From Shinella sp. UYSO24 (GTDB lineage Bacteria > Pseudomonadota > Alphaproteobacteria > Rhizobiales > Rhizobiaceae): DNA of 64,000 nucleotides. Under the pieces are notes generated by a model that had not been told where the DNA came from, did no database searches, and was given only the letters and a program-made list of their open reading frames with translations. This document shows positions 1 through 10,184 of this stretch, piece by piece (the first letter of the stretch is position 1; every line of letters begins with the position of its first letter). Made by a program: the position numbers and the translations under genes. The DNA lies in assembly GCA_902167985.1 (NCBI GenBank), contig CABHNZ010000011.1:124001-188000 (forward strand), written 5' to 3'.

Positions 1-839
1 GCCGCAATCGGGCCCATGGCCGGGTCTGCGACATCCGCATCGCGGAAGAAGATGTAGGAGCGGTTATGCCAGAGGATCTCATCAACCTTAGCCGGATTCC
101 CATAAAGCCAATCGCGGATCGACTGCATGGAAATCTTTTCCGCCGGGATCTCGCCGCGATCGATCAGAAGCCGGCCGACCGGTGAAAACGGATGGCCGGC
201 CTTGGCGGCATAAGTAATGCGGCGCAGGCGCCCATCGGGATAACGCAGCCGGGCAGCGCCCTGGACATGGACGAAGAAGACATCGACCTTCGAGCGGGCA
301 TAGGCCATTTCGAGGCCCCTGCCCTTGAGATAGCCACGATCGATCTCACCGCGATCCGGGTAGGCGGTGATACCGCTCTCCGTCTTTCGACCGAACATGT
401 AGCCGGAGTCCAATGCCGCCGGGCGATTGTCGTCATCGAGATCGATCAGGTCGTCCGGGCGGGCGTAGAAGGGATAGGCGAAGGTTTCGTCTTTGACATC
501 GGAGACCTCGATCTCCGGCTCGAAGAAGGCGGTGACGAAACCGCGCCTGCCGCCATCGCGGACAATCCTGTGCGGCCTGCAGTGGGTTTCGAAGAAGGTA
601 CGGGCGGCCGTTGCGCTGTCAGGCGTCGAGCCGGCCTTTTCGAAGAGGGCTGCAAGATCAGCCGCAGTCTGCCCGAGCGAGCCGGTGCGATAGGGTTTTA
701 CAGTCCTGATGTGGGAAAGACAGGCACGCATCCCCTCGAACAGGGGACGCGGATCATCACCCTGCCAACCGGGAAGGTCGGCGAAGGTGACGGGTTCGAG
801 ACGAAAATCCGGCAACGGGCTGGTTGTAGAACTGGTCAT
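1..839 (-). CDS. mltA: MltA-type membrane-bound lytic murein transglycosylase, C-terminus beyond the window
   Basis: About 279 residues are visible and the gene runs off the left edge. The translation is open throughout and carries the MltA barrel-domain signature: a conserved FFEPEIEVS stretch near residue 100, then YPFYARPDDL, DRGEIDRG and AKAGHPFSPVGRLLIDRGEIP near the visible end. Family members cleave the glycan strand of peptidoglycan to give 1,6-anhydro-muropeptides. The C-terminal 3D domain with the catalytic aspartate would lie outside the window. The ATG at 839 is chosen; an in-frame GTG at 851 is an alternative. No signal peptide is obvious, which is usual for the rhizobial copies. 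It follows timA by about 70 bases and is probably in the same leftward operon. Confidence 0.85.
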   Translation of the reverse strand, partial: MTSSTTSPLPDFRLEPVTFADLPGWQGDDPRPLFEGMRACLSHIRTVKPYRTGSLGQTAADLAALFEKAGSTPDSATAARTFFETHCRPHRIVRDGGRRGFVTAFFEPEIEVSDVKDETFAYPFYARPDDLIDLDDDNRPAALDSGYMFGRKTESGITAYPDRGEIDRGYLKGRGLEMAYARSKVDVFFVHVQGAARLRYPDGRLRRITYAAKAGHPFSPVGRLLIDRGEIPAEKISMQSIRDWLYGNPAKVDEILWHNRSYIFFRDADVADPAMGPIA

Positions 840-908
840 GGCGCTGTTCACGATATCGTTGGCCCCGGTAGCGGCCAAGTCGGCCGCCCGGCCGGATCAA
901 TCTTCGGA

Positions 909-1607
909 TCAATGTTCGGATTCGGTGGCGACCAGCTTCCAGTTCGGATCGCGCGAGCGCATGTCTCGGGCAAAGGTCCAGATGTCGGTAACTTCCACCA
1001 CGGCTTCCTGATCACCATCGATCAGCGTGCCGGCCTTGTCATAGGTGGCCGAGATCAGCTGGCTGACGATGCGCAGCGTGATCTGGGATTCGGCGTCCTT
1101 GACATGGACCTGGGTGAAATCGGCCTTGTTGATGCCGACGAAGGTGGACTTCACGACTTCGCCGCGGGCTTCGCGCTCGGCAATGGCGGCTTCGAAACCG
1201 TCATAGACTTCCTTCGAGAGAAGCGTCTTCAGCGTCTTGCGATCACCATCGGCAAAGGCCATGACGATCATCTCGTAAGCCATGCGGGCACCGTTGAGGA
1301 ATTCGCGCGGACGGAAGGATGTATCTTCCTTGGCCAGAGAACGAAGCGCCTCGTTGAGCGGGGTCTCGGGCTTTGCCACGGCATCGATCTCGGCGATGCG
1401 CTGCTCTTCCTCGTCAGCGTCACGGCGCTGGAGGGTGACGACCTTGCTCTCCTCGGCCGGCGGGGCCTGGGCGGCATCACGCGGGCTGTAGATATCGACC
1501 GGCGGCTTTTCATTGCCTGTTCGACGACCCAGCACACTGCGCAATTGCAGGAAGATCAATACCGCCGCAACCAGGAAAAACAGTGTTATAAAGTCGTTCG
1601 ATCCCAT
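909..1607 (-). CDS. timA: Tim44/TimA family lipid-binding inner-membrane protein
   Basis: A 232-residue protein with one N-terminal membrane segment (residues about 6-22, FITLFFLVAAVLIFLQL), an acidic linker rich in Glu and Asp around residues 60-85, and a C-terminal Tim44-like domain (about 90-230) ending in DPNWKLVATESEH. Bacterial Tim44-like proteins are anchored in the inner membrane; the mitochondrial homologue tethers the import motor, while the role in alphaproteobacteria is less clear. The frame stays open upstream to 1736, but MGSNDFITLFF at 1607 places the membrane helix at the N-terminus as in the family. It is divergent from fxsA and lies directly upstream of mltA, an arrangement common in Rhizobiales. 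Confidence 0.88.
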   Translation of the reverse strand: MGSNDFITLFFLVAAVLIFLQLRSVLGRRTGNEKPPVDIYSPRDAAQAPPAEESKVVTLQRRDADEEEQRIAEIDAVAKPETPLNEALRSLAKEDTSFRPREFLNGARMAYEMIVMAFADGDRKTLKTLLSKEVYDGFEAAIAEREARGEVVKSTFVGINKADFTQVHVKDAESQITLRIVSQLISATYDKAGTLIDGDQEAVVEVTDIWTFARDMRSRDPNWKLVATESEH

Positions 1608-1735
1608 ATTGACCCGCAGTTGCCGTTTAAAAGTTGAATGCAGCTTCTCATATAGTCTGCATCCGGCCATCTTCAAATAGCCATGCCCCGCGAAAGCGCG
1701 GATGGCATGGTGCCGCATCATAACACGGGAATACA

Positions 1736-2317
1736 ATGCGCAACCTCTTTGTGCCTCTCATCCTTCTCGGCTGGCCTCTGGCCGAAATCGCCGGCTTCGT
1801 CATCGTCGGCAAGGCCGTCGGTCTGTGGATCACGCTGGCACTGGTTGTCGGCACCGCCGTTCTGGGCCTGTCGCTGATCCGCAGCCAGGGCATGCAGATG
1901 CTCCGCCAGATGTCCGCCGAAGGGCGACAGGGCCGAATGCCGGCCAGTTCGATGGTCGACGGCGCGATGATCGTCATTGCCGGCATATTGCTGATGCTTC
2001 CGGGCTTCCTCAGCGATATCGTCGGTATCGCCCTCATCATTCCGCCAGTCCGCAAGCTTCTCTGGACGCTGATCGGGCGGCGGGTGGTCGTGGTGCAGTC
2101 CGGCCGCGGCGCAAGCTATACCTATCGATCCGGCGAACAGGGCCCAAATCAGGGATCAAATCAGAGACCGGGGCAAAGCGGCCCGTCCGGTTCGCCCTCG
2201 GTGGTCGATCTCGACGACAGCGAGTTCCACCGCAACGGCAGTTCCAAGCCCAATCCGTCTTCCCCGTGGGTCAACCATCAGGACGGTGACAAGGATGACG
2301 GCGCCGACAGAAAGTAA
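1736..2317 (+). CDS. fxsA: FxsA family membrane protein
   Basis: 193 residues. The first 110 or so hold the FxsA domain: hydrophobic segments at about residues 5-22, 27-46 and 76-100, with the typical LILLGWPLAEIAGFVIVG start and an LPGFLSDIVGIALIIPP stretch. In E. coli FxsA overexpression relieves exclusion of phage T7 by the F plasmid; its normal role is unknown. The tail after residue 125 is hydrophilic and rich in Gly, Gln and Ser, probably cytoplasmic and disordered. Start is the ATG at 1736; about 128 bases separate it from the divergent timA start. Next gene is secB on the same strand, 103 bases away. Confidence 0.88.
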   Translation: MRNLFVPLILLGWPLAEIAGFVIVGKAVGLWITLALVVGTAVLGLSLIRSQGMQMLRQMSAEGRQGRMPASSMVDGAMIVIAGILLMLPGFLSDIVGIALIIPPVRKLLWTLIGRRVVVVQSGRGASYTYRSGEQGPNQGSNQRPGQSGPSGSPSVVDLDDSEFHRNGSSKPNPSSPWVNHQDGDKDDGADRK

Positions 2318-2420
2318 GGCGACCGGCGCTCCGGGCGGTGTTTGTGCCGGGGCGTCAGGGTTGTAAGCGCCTGATCGAAATGATAGAGCGCCACTAACGC
2401 TCAAGCTCCGAGGACTTCAG

Positions 2421-2882
2421 ATGGCCGACGAAACCGCATCCCCTTCGCTCAATATCCTGGCGCAGTACACCAAGGATCTTTCCTTCGAAAATCCCGGTGC
2501 ACCCCGCTCGCTGCAGGCGCGCGACAAGGCCCCGAACATCAACATCAATGTCAACGTCAACGCCAATCCGCTTTCGGAGACGGATTTCGACGTCGTCTTG
2601 ACGCTGAGCGCCGAAGCCAAGGACGATAACAAGGTCGTGTTCGCGGCCGAGCTGGTCTATGGCGGCGTCTTCCGCATCACCGGCTTCCCGCAGGAACACA
2701 TGCTGCCGCTGCTCTTCATCGAGTGCCCGCGCCTGCTCTTCCCGTTCGCCCGCCAGATCATTGCCGACGTGACGCGCAACGGTGGCTTCCCGCCGCTGAT
2801 GATCGACCCAATCGATTTCGCCCAGATGTTCTCGCAGCGCATGGCTGAAGAACAGGTCAAGGCGCAGACGCTGAACAGCTGA
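2421..2882 (+). CDS. secB: SecB protein-export chaperone
   Basis: 153 residues, normal length for SecB, a homotetrameric cytosolic chaperone that keeps preproteins unfolded and delivers them to SecA. Recognisable are the early [10 protein letters not shown] motif (about residues 16-25), the beta-rich core with [29 protein letters not shown] split over residues 55-85, and the helical part with [32 protein letters not shown] around residues 103-140. An alternating Asn/Ile/Val run ([13 protein letters not shown], about 38-50) is typical of alphaproteobacterial copies. The gene ends 20 bases before a strong bidirectional terminator shared with the convergent dnaQ operon. Confidence 0.97.
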   Translation: MADETASPSLNILAQYTKDLSFENPGAPRSLQARDKAPNININVNVNANPLSETDFDVVLTLSAEAKDDNKVVFAAELVYGGVFRITGFPQEHMLPLLFIECPRLLFPFARQIIADVTRNGGFPPLMIDPIDFAQMFSQRMAEEQVKAQTLNS

Positions 2883-2902
2883 TCGCAGCTGCTTCCATAT
2901 CC

Positions 2903-2936
2903 AATAAAAAAGCCCGGTCATGCCGGGCTTTTTATT
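2903..2936. terminator. Bidirectional intrinsic terminator between secB and dnaQ
   Basis: Stem AGCCCGG / CCGGGCT (2911-2917 with 2923-2929), loop TCATG, flanked by an A-run on the left and a T-run on the right that extend the pairing. The symmetrical A and T tracts let it serve both convergent transcription units. Confidence 0.88.
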
Positions 2937-2959
2937 GTCCGCTTCAAAGGGCGAGGCGT

Positions 2960-3676
2960 CTATTCGCCGGAGCCGTATTTCTGCCAGAGGGCCTTGCCCT
3001 TCATCGATGCCACCATGGCGGCGTGGGCCGATACTTCCTCGTCCGTCAGCCGCGCGGCAAGCAGACGCGGCCTGCCCGTCGAAGAGACGGAGACGTCGTC
3101 GGCATCTTCCACGGCGTCATCGTCCTGCGACGAGCCCAGCCCGAGAGCGGCCTGACGGCCGCCGGTCATCTCGATATAGACCTCTGCCAGCAATTCACTA
3201 TCGAGAAGCGCGCCGTGCTTGGTGCGGTGGCCGTTGTCGATGCCATAGCGACGGCAGAGCGCATCGAGCGAATTCGGGCCCATCGGATGCTTGCGGCGGG
3301 CCATGGCCAGAGTATCGACCACCTGCTCGTTGGGCACCGGCGGCAGGCCGAGCCTTGCGAACTCGGCATTGATGAAGCCCATGTCGAAGGTGGCGTTATG
3401 GGCGATCCAGCGTGCGCCTTCGAAGAATTCGATGATTTCCTGCGCGACATCGCCGAAGCTTGGCTTGTCCTTCAGGAACTCATCGGTGATGCCGTGGACG
3501 GCAAGCGCATCCGGATGCACCTTGCGGTCGCCCGGATTGATGTAGATGTGGATCGTCTTTCCGGATGGGAAATTGTTGATGAGCTCGACGCCACCAATTT
3601 CGATGACGCGGTCGGCCTTGTTCTCAAGGCCGGTCGTTTCCGTATCGAAGATGATATCGCGGGTGACGCTGCTCAT
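2960..3676 (-). CDS. dnaQ: DNA polymerase III epsilon subunit (3'-5' proofreading exonuclease)
   Basis: 238 residues, DnaQ/DEDDh exonuclease. The three exonuclease motifs are visible: Exo I with Asp11 and Glu13 in FDTETTGLE, Exo II with Asp98 in HNATFDMGF, and Exo III with His154 and Asp159 in [14 protein letters not shown]. The C-terminal part (about 175-238) is the acidic linker and the segment that binds the alpha subunit in the replicase. The start codon overlaps the coaE stop by 4 bases (ATGA), so the two are translationally coupled as the end of the leftward maf-aroE-coaE-dnaQ operon. Confidence 0.96.
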   Translation of the reverse strand: MSSVTRDIIFDTETTGLENKADRVIEIGGVELINNFPSGKTIHIYINPGDRKVHPDALAVHGITDEFLKDKPSFGDVAQEIIEFFEGARWIAHNATFDMGFINAEFARLGLPPVPNEQVVDTLAMARRKHPMGPNSLDALCRRYGIDNGHRTKHGALLDSELLAEVYIEMTGGRQAALGLGSSQDDDAVEDADDVSVSSTGRPRLLAARLTDEEVSAHAAMVASMKGKALWQKYGSGE

Positions 3677-4266
3677 TTGAATTCTCCATTTCTCAAGGTG
3701 GCGATGATCTCGCTCACCTGCTTTCGTGCCGCATCCATGCCCTTGCCGGTATCGACAAGAAAATCGGCGCGCTCACGCTTTTGCGCATCGGGCATCTGCC
3801 GCGATAGGATCATTGCGAACTTCTCTTCCGTCATGCCCGGCCGCGCAAGCACCCGTTCACGCTGGATTTCCTGATCGGCGGTGACGACGACGATCCTGTC
3901 AACGCGCCCCTCCCCGCCGGTTTCGAAAAGAAGCGGAATATCGAGGATGACCATATCGGCGCCCGTCTGCCGGCTTTCTTCGAGAAAGGCCTTTTCACGG
4001 GCCCGCACCAGAGGGTGGACGATGGCCTCGAGTTGCCTGAACCGATCCGGCGCGAGCGCCAGCTGGCGGGACAATTCCTTACGATCGATGACGCCATCGA
4101 CAGCGGTGCCGGGGAAGGCCCTGCCGATCGGCTCGACGGCCTCCGACCGGTAGAGGTCATGCACGACAGCATCGGCATCATTGACCGGAATGCCCTCTGC
4201 CGCAAACATGGCTGCGGTGGTGGACTTGCCCATGCCGATCGAGCCCGTCAGTCCGATCACGATCAT
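3673..4266 (-). CDS. coaE: Dephospho-CoA kinase
   Basis: 197 residues. CoaE phosphorylates the ribose 3'-hydroxyl of dephospho-CoA in the last step of coenzyme A synthesis. The Walker A loop GSIGMGKS is at residues 8-15, followed by the substrate-binding [10 protein letters not shown] motif (about 30-39) and the lid region with [11 protein letters not shown] (about 83-93). The conserved [11 protein letters not shown] motif lies at about 109-119. It sits between aroE (27-base gap upstream) and dnaQ (4-base overlap downstream), an order conserved in Rhizobiales. Confidence 0.96.
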   Translation of the reverse strand: MIVIGLTGSIGMGKSTTAAMFAAEGIPVNDADAVVHDLYRSEAVEPIGRAFPGTAVDGVIDRKELSRQLALAPDRFRQLEAIVHPLVRAREKAFLEESRQTGADMVILDIPLLFETGGEGRVDRIVVVTADQEIQRERVLARPGMTEEKFAMILSRQMPDAQKRERADFLVDTGKGMDAARKQVSEIIATLRNGEFK

Positions 4267-4293
4267 GTCCCGTCCTTTCCGTTCAAATGTCAG

Positions 4294-5154
4294 TCAGTGC
4301 GTATCCATATCAGCGATGACGAGAGCGCGCAGGGTGCTGTCGACGACCGGACGCATGCCGAACCATTTTTCGAAGCCGGGTACCGCCTGATGCAGGAGCA
4401 TGCCAAGCCCATCGACAATCGCAAAGCCCTGTTCTTCCGCCTGCGCAAGAAAACCTGTCTTCAGCGGCACGTAGACGATATCGGTGACGACGGCATTCTT
4501 CGCCAGTGGCGAAAAATCGATAGCCGGAGTCTCACCGCCATCCATGCCGAGCGCACTGGTATTGATGAAGAGACCGGCACCGCTCATGACTTCGCTCATC
4601 GCTTCCAGCGGATGGGCGTGAACCCGGGGACCAAAGCGATCGGCCAGTTCACGGGCGCGCGGCAGCGTGCGGTTGATGACGTGGATCTCGCTGACACCGC
4701 GATTGCGCACCGCCTGGATCACCGCCCGGCTTGCGCCGCCGGCGCCGAGAATGACGGCGCGGTCGGTTCTGTCCCAACCGGGATGACGCTGGTCGAGATT
4801 GGCGATGAAGCCGTGACCATCGGTATTGGTGGCATGGACGAGGCCCTCTTCCACCCAGAGCGTGTTGGCCGCACCGAGTTCGTCGGCCAGTTCATCCGGC
4901 CGGTCGGCCAGCTGATGCGCCAGTTCCTTGTGCGGGATCGTGACATTGCCGCCGCGGCAGCCGAGCGAGCCGTCCTTCAAGGTGGAGATGAAGGTGGCAA
5001 ATTCATCCGGAGCGACGGCAATCGCCTTGTACGTCCCTTCAATGCCGAGCGTCTTCAGCCAGTGGCCGTGAATGATCGGCGAACGGGAATGGTGGATCGG
5101 CCAGCCGGTGACGAATGCGTTAGCCGGCACAGCAGTTTCACGTGAATCAGCCAT
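4294..5154 (-). CDS. aroE: Shikimate dehydrogenase (NADP-dependent)
   Basis: 286 residues. AroE reduces 3-dehydroshikimate in the aromatic amino-acid pathway. Visible are the substrate-binding SRS motif (about 23-25), NVTIPHK with the catalytic Lys76, NTDGHG at 110-115, and the dinucleotide-binding GAGGASRAV at about 138-146 followed by the [17 protein letters not shown] discriminator. The frame is open upstream to 5283, but that part is the shifted C-terminus of maf; the true start is the ATG at 5154 (MADSRETAV). After frame repair the maf stop at 5147 overlaps this start by 8 bases. A parS-like palindrome lies within the first codons. Confidence 0.95.
   Translation of the reverse strand: MADSRETAVPANAFVTGWPIHHSRSPIIHGHWLKTLGIEGTYKAIAVAPDEFATFISTLKDGSLGCRGGNVTIPHKELAHQLADRPDELADELGAANTLWVEEGLVHATNTDGHGFIANLDQRHPGWDRTDRAVILGAGGASRAVIQAVRNRGVSEIHVINRTLPRARELADRFGPRVHAHPLEAMSEVMSGAGLFINTSALGMDGGETPAIDFSPLAKNAVVTDIVYVPLKTGFLAQAEEQGFAIVDGLGMLLHQAVPGFEKWFGMRPVVDSTLRALVIADMDTH
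5134..5149. promoter_or_regulatory. parS-like ParB-binding site in the aroE start
   Basis: AGTTTCACGTGAATCA differs from the classical parS TGTTTCACGTGAAACA at two outer positions and keeps the central TTTCACGTGAA. It lies in the 5' coding end of aroE, about 1.5 kb left of oriC and 9 kb from parB, where such sites are expected. Confidence 0.7.
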
Positions 5155-5739
5155 CCATCGCTCCAAGCGCACGCAGCTTTTCAAGAAGCGGCAGCATGGG
5201 CAGGCCGACAATGGTAAAATAGTCGCCCCTGATTTCGGAGAAGAGCTGGATGCCCTCGCCTTCCAGCTGATAGGCGCCGACACTCAAAACACTTTTTCGC
5301 CGACGCGGGTGAGATAGCGATCGACGAACTCTTCCGTCAGCGGGCGCACGCTCAGTTCCGCATGCGAGACATGTTCCCAGACAATCTCGTTGCCGCGCGC
5401 AAATGCAATGGCGCTGTTGAGGCGATGGGTCTTTCCCGAGAGCGACAGCAGGTTTTCCTTCGCCTCATCGCGGGAGGAAGACTTGTGATAGACGCGTTCG
5501 CCGAGCGACATGGTCTGGTCCGAGCCGATCACCAGTGCCTGCGGGTTGCGCGCCGCGACATCGAGGGCCTTTGCCTTGGCCAGCGACAGCGCCACGGTAT
5601 CGGGGCTTGCGTCGCCAAGCGTCGCCTCGATCGCGCGCTCATCGATAGAGGCGCTCTCGCAGGAAAAGGTCAGGCCTGCATTCTCCATCAGCATCCGGCG
5701 AAACGGGCTGGAAGACGCAAGCAGAAGCGGTGCGGTCAC
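5147..5739 (-). CDS. maf: Maf/YceF-like nucleotide pyrophosphatase, frame broken near the C-terminus
   Basis: Maf proteins hydrolyse non-canonical or modified nucleoside triphosphates (house-cleaning). The N-terminal [10 protein letters not shown] motif (residues about 8-17), the GSDQTMS motif and the R-Y-H-K region fit the family. The GTG at 5739 ([11 protein letters not shown]) is the start. The frame ends at 5284 after VGEKVF, but the adjacent frame continues with [14 protein letters not shown] and [16 protein letters not shown], the normal C-terminus, ending at 5147. One base is missing near 5285-5290. Restored length is about 197 residues. First gene after ppsR in the leftward operon. 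Confidence 0.9.
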
Positions 5740-5772
5740 GACACTATACTCCAGAGAAAAGGCGGCCCCCGC

Positions 5773-6594
5773 TTATCGCAGCTTGGGGCGAAGCGCAACG
5801 ATGGCCGCCGCCGTCTCCTCGATCGAGCGCCGCGTCACATCGATGATCGGCCAGTTGTGACGGGCGCAGAGCGCGCGGGCGTATTTCAATTCCTCATTGA
5901 TCGTGGCGCGGTCGGTATAGTTGGAACGGTCGAAGCCTTGGGTGGCGCCAAGCTCACGGTTTTCCCGCACATGGCTGATCCGGTCGGTCGTCGCGACGAG
6001 GCCGACGACCAGCGGACGGGTGGCGCGATAAAGAGCTGCGGGCAATTCGGCGCCGGGCACGATCGGGATATTGGCGGTCTTGATGCCGCGATTGGCGAGA
6101 TAGATGCTGGTCGGGGTTTTCGAGGTGCGGCTGATGCCGATCAGAACGACATCCGCATCGTCATAATCCTCCGGCATCTGGCCATCGTCATGATCCATGG
6201 CAAAATTCAACGCCTCGATACGACGGAAATAATCGGCATTCAGCGCATGCTGGGCGCCGACCCTTCGGCCCGAGGGCGCGCCGAGATAGGCCTGAAAGGT
6301 CGCAAGCACCGGTTCCAGCACATTGACGCTCGGCACGCCCATGGCGCGGCAGCCTTCATCGATGAGAAGCGCCAGCTCCTGATCGACGATCGTATAGAGA
6401 ACAATGCCGGGCTCGCGATCGATCGCATCGAGAACCGTCTGCAATTGCTTGCGATTTCTGATGAGCGGATAGACGTGCTCGATCGGCATGGCGGAGCGGA
6501 ACTGGGCGGCTGCGGCACGGCCCGCGGAGATGAGAGTCTCGCCCGTTGAGTCAGAAATGAGGTGGAGATGGAAGAAGCTTTTGCGGTTTTCCAC
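5773..6594 (-). CDS. ppsR: PEP synthetase regulatory protein (PPSR family bifunctional kinase/pyrophosphorylase)
   Basis: 273 residues. The family phosphorylates and dephosphorylates phosphoenolpyruvate synthase or pyruvate phosphate dikinase. The N-terminal [10 protein letters not shown] motif (residues 11-20) and the P-loop-like [11 protein letters not shown] (about 153-163) are diagnostic. Start is a GTG at 6594, which itself lies next to the origin region. It is 33 bases upstream of maf on the same strand and probably leads that operon. In Rhizobiales the ppsR-hemE gap commonly holds the replication origin, as here. Confidence 0.94.
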   Translation of the reverse strand: MENRKSFFHLHLISDSTGETLISAGRAAAAQFRSAMPIEHVYPLIRNRKQLQTVLDAIDREPGIVLYTIVDQELALLIDEGCRAMGVPSVNVLEPVLATFQAYLGAPSGRRVGAQHALNADYFRRIEALNFAMDHDDGQMPEDYDDADVVLIGISRTSKTPTSIYLANRGIKTANIPIVPGAELPAALYRATRPLVVGLVATTDRISHVRENRELGATQGFDRSNYTDRATINEELKYARALCARHNWPIIDVTRRSIEETAAAIVALRPKLR

Positions 6595-6610
6595 GTTACT
6601 CTTCGCCCTC

Positions 6611-6619
6611 TGTTGATAA
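6611..6619 (-). other. DnaA box (TTATCAACA on the minus strand)
   Basis: Reads TGTTGATAA on the plus strand; one base from the strict TTATCCACA consensus and the best-conserved box on the ppsR side of the origin. Confidence 0.65.
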
Positions 6620-6678
6620 GTCGGGACAAGCTCCGGGAAAACTCCGGCGCCGCTCTCGCCGGTGGGAAAACCCCCGAC

Positions 6679-6687
6679 TTCTCCACA
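6679..6687 (+). other. DnaA box-like site TTCTCCACA
   Basis: One mismatch (third base) to TTATCCACA, inside the ppsR-hemE origin gap. Confidence 0.55.
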
Positions 6688-6730
6688 GATCGAGTTTGAA
6701 AGGACCCGCGTTCGGGGGATTTGTGGACTG

Positions 6731-6739
6731 TGTGGACAA
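6731..6739 (-). other. DnaA box-like site (TTGTCCACA on the minus strand)
   Basis: TGTGGACAA on the plus strand, one mismatch to consensus; a weaker TGTGGACTG half-copy precedes it at 6722-6730. Confidence 0.55.
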
Positions 6740-6768
6740 AAGCTTCAAGCGCGATTTTCATCCTCGAC

Positions 6769-6777
6769 TTTTCCACA
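6769..6777 (+). other. DnaA box-like site TTTTCCACA
   Basis: One mismatch to TTATCCACA. Together with the sites at 6679 and 6731 it forms a cluster within 100 bases. Confidence 0.55.
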
Positions 6778-6944
6778 GAAGGCGTTGCCGGAATTTCTGC
6801 CGCAAGCCTCTGGAATCGCTTGATGAAATTGATTGTCTTCCACAAATGCCGGGAGAGGTTTTTCCGTTCTCCCATCGCTTCGGCGAAACTTGGCGAAAGC
6901 CGATCTCTTTGTGGGTCCGTTTTAATCCTTGCTACTCACCGACT

Positions 6945-6988
6945 CTAAGAAATAGAAACCCTTTAAATATAGATTTCTTTGTTTAGGG
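6945..6988. other. AT-rich tract, candidate DNA unwinding element of oriC
   Basis: The 44 bases before the hemE ribosome-binding site are the most AT-rich part of the gap (AGAAATAGAAACC, TTTAAATATAGATTTC, TTTGTTTAG). Position next to the DnaA-box cluster suggests the duplex opening site; it may also hold the hemE promoter. Confidence 0.5.
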
Positions 6989-6999
6989 AGAGCCCATTG

Positions 7000-8036
7000 A
7001 TGACCGGCACATTCCGGAAAATCGTGGCAGTGCTCGAAGGCCAGACCATCACTCCGCCGCCAATCTGGCTTATGAGACAGGCAGGACGTTACCTGCCGGA
7101 GTATCGCGAACGCGCGCCAAGGCGGGTGGGTTCCTTGATCTCTGTTACACCCCGGACTTCGCCGTCGAAGTCACGCATCAGCCGATCCGCCGCTATGGCT
7201 TCGATGCGGCAATCCTGTTTTCCGACATTCTCGTCATTCCTGACGCGCTCGACCGCAATGTCCGTTTCGTTCAGGGAGAAGGTCCAAGAATGGACCCGAT
7301 CGACGTCGACGCGATCAGGGCTCTGGATGGGGCGAAGATCTCTTCGCATCTCAGACCGGTCATGGAGACGGTTTCGCGGCTTCGCAGTGAATTGCCCCCG
7401 GAGACGACGCTGCTCGGCTTCTGTGGCGCTCCCTGGACGGTTGCGACCTATATGATCGCCGGTCGCGGCACGCCCGATCAGGCCCCTGCCCGCCTCTTTG
7501 CCTATCGCGAGCCGAAGGCCTTTGAAGCGCTCCTGAGTTTTCTTGCCGAGGTTTCCGCCGAATATCTGATCGAGCAGATCGATGCCGGCGCCGATGCGGT
7601 GCAGATCTTCGACAGCTGGGCCGGCGTGCTCGGGGAGAAGGAATTCGAGGAATATGCGATCAAGCCGGTGGCGAAGATCATCGAGATCGTCCGCTCGCGC
7701 CGTCCGGGTGCAAAGATCATCGCCTTTGCCAAGGGCGCGGGCATGAACCTCAAGACCTACCGACAGCGGACAAAAGCCGATGCGATCGGCCTCGACTGGT
7801 CCGTGCCGCTCGATTTTGCCGTCGAGCTGCAGAAGGACGGGCCTGTGCAGGGCAATCTCGATCCGATGCGGGTGGTTGCCGGCGGTCAGGCGCTGAAGGA
7901 CGGGATCGATGCCATTCTCGACAAGCTCGGGAATGGTCCGCTGATCTTCAATCTCGGCCACGGGATCACGCCGGAAGCCAATCCGGACCATGTGTCCGAG
8001 CTGGTGGAACGCGTCAGGGGTTTTGGCCGTGGCTGA
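7000..8036 (+). CDS. hemE: Uroporphyrinogen decarboxylase, one frame break
   Basis: HemE decarboxylates uroporphyrinogen III to coproporphyrinogen III in haem synthesis. The start [14 protein letters not shown] at 7000 follows an AGGGAG ribosome-binding site; [15 protein letters not shown] (about residues 23-37) carries the conserved substrate-binding arginines. After YRE the frame is lost because one base (an A in GAA-ACG) is missing near 7110; the other frame continues without gap from AKAGGFLDL through [13 protein letters not shown] and WAGVLG to the stop at 8036. Restored length is 345 residues, normal for the family. The stop overlaps the hemJ start by 8 bases. Confidence 0.94.
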
Positions 8037-8613
8037 CGGAAACGGTCCGGCACATCAGGTCGATAAACGGGAAGCCGACAACCGGGAAGCAGGACAGCCG
8101 GCGGGCCGGCGCTCTGCGATCCGCGCCTTCGTCGCACTTTTCGTCTTCATCGCCATCCTTGCCGGCGTCTATCTGGCGCAGCCGGATAATTTCATCCTCT
8201 ACATCAAGGCTTTCCATGTGATTGCCGTGATTTCCTGGATGGCCGGCCTGCTCTACATGCCGCGGCTCTTCATCTATCACAGCGATGCGGAGCCCGGTTC
8301 GCAGCAATCCGAGACGTTCAAGATGATGGAGCAGCGGCTCTACCGGATCATCATGAACCCGGCGATGATGATCAGCTGGGTGCTCGGCCTCTATCTCGCC
8401 TATGATCTCTATGATTTCCAGGGCGGCTGGCTGCATGCCAAGATCGGCCTCGTCGTGCTGATGACCGTGGTTCATGTGCGATTTGGTCGCGCGGTGCGTA
8501 GGTTTGCCGCGGATGGCCAGCGCAAATCACCCCGCTACTGGCGCATCGTCAATGAATTGCCGACCATTCTCATGGTTTTGATCGTCATTCTGGTGATCGT
8601 GAAGCCTTTCTGA
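8029..8613 (+). CDS. hemJ: HemJ-type protoporphyrinogen IX oxidase
   Basis: 194 residues from a GTG at 8029 that lies within the last codons of hemE (GTGGCTGA overlap), so the two are coupled. HemJ is an integral membrane protein that oxidises protoporphyrinogen IX to protoporphyrin IX, the penultimate haem step. Four to five membrane segments are visible, with the family signature [20 protein letters not shown] at residues 60-79 (His63 is a likely haem or substrate ligand), the [16 protein letters not shown] motif, and the C-terminal [20 protein letters not shown]. The hydrophilic N-terminal 28 residues are longer than usual; a later start cannot be excluded. Confidence 0.9.
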   Translation: MADGNGPAHQVDKREADNREAGQPAGRRSAIRAFVALFVFIAILAGVYLAQPDNFILYIKAFHVIAVISWMAGLLYMPRLFIYHSDAEPGSQQSETFKMMEQRLYRIIMNPAMMISWVLGLYLAYDLYDFQGGWLHAKIGLVVLMTVVHVRFGRAVRRFAADGQRKSPRYWRIVNELPTILMVLIVILVIVKPF

Positions 8614-8633
8614 GCGCCATTCCGGCACGAAAT

Positions 8634-8667
8634 GGGGGCCATGTTCCAGGAAAGGTACTTGGCCCCC
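8634..8667 (+). other. Hairpin in the hemJ-rho gap, possible weak terminator or rho-leader structure
   Basis: GGGGGCCA (8634-8641) pairs with TGGCCCCC (8660-8667) around an 18-base loop. No T-run follows, so it is not a classical terminator; it lies in the 208-base leader of rho, a gene that is often autoregulated. Confidence 0.45.
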
Positions 8668-8821
8668 CTTGCGGTTCACAGGATGAGTCGCTATTTTCCG
8701 CTTCATCTCATCTTCGTGGCATGCGTGTAATTTCTCGTCGTACCCGCGGATCTTCATCCCGGTCGCGCACTTCCCTCACACGCCTACGCTCCCCTGAAAT
8801 CATCAATACGGTCTCTTCTTC

Positions 8822-10087
<1,266 letters not shown>

Positions 10088-10114
10088 TCCTTAGCCGGAT
10101 TCTTTACCACGAGG

Positions 10115-10151
10115 GGGCGCCCGGCATTGTCTGGCGCCTTTTCGCTTTTTT
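10115..10151 (+). terminator. Intrinsic terminator downstream of rho
   Basis: GGCGCC (10116-10121) and GGCGCC (10133-10138) form a GC stem followed by TTTT and, after CGC, a T6 run. It ends about 35 bases before the mnmE start. Confidence 0.65.
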
Positions 10152-10184
10152 CGACCTGGCTTCTCTTCGACCACAGGATTGCCG

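Larger units (their letters stand above)
6595..6999. other. Probable chromosomal replication origin (oriC)
   Basis: A 405-base gap between divergent ppsR and hemE holds no gene but has the structure of an origin. DnaA-box-like 9-mers (consensus TTATCCACA) occur at 6611-6619 (reverse, TTATCAACA), 6679-6687 (TTCTCCACA), 6731-6739 (reverse, TTGTCCACA) and 6769-6777 (TTTTCCACA), with weaker ones at 6587-6595 and 6836-6844. An AT-rich tract lies at 6945-6988 next to hemE. GANTC methylation sites for a CcrM-type methylase are at 6548, 6813 and 6941. The S. meliloti and Caulobacter origins lie beside hemE, and parS sites and parAB are close by. Function is inferred, not shown. Confidence 0.85.

Noticed and set aside
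192..1637. Long plus-strand open frame of 481 codons opposite mltA and timA
   Set aside because: It is the antisense shadow in the complementary frame of two recognisable genes and has no protein-family features.
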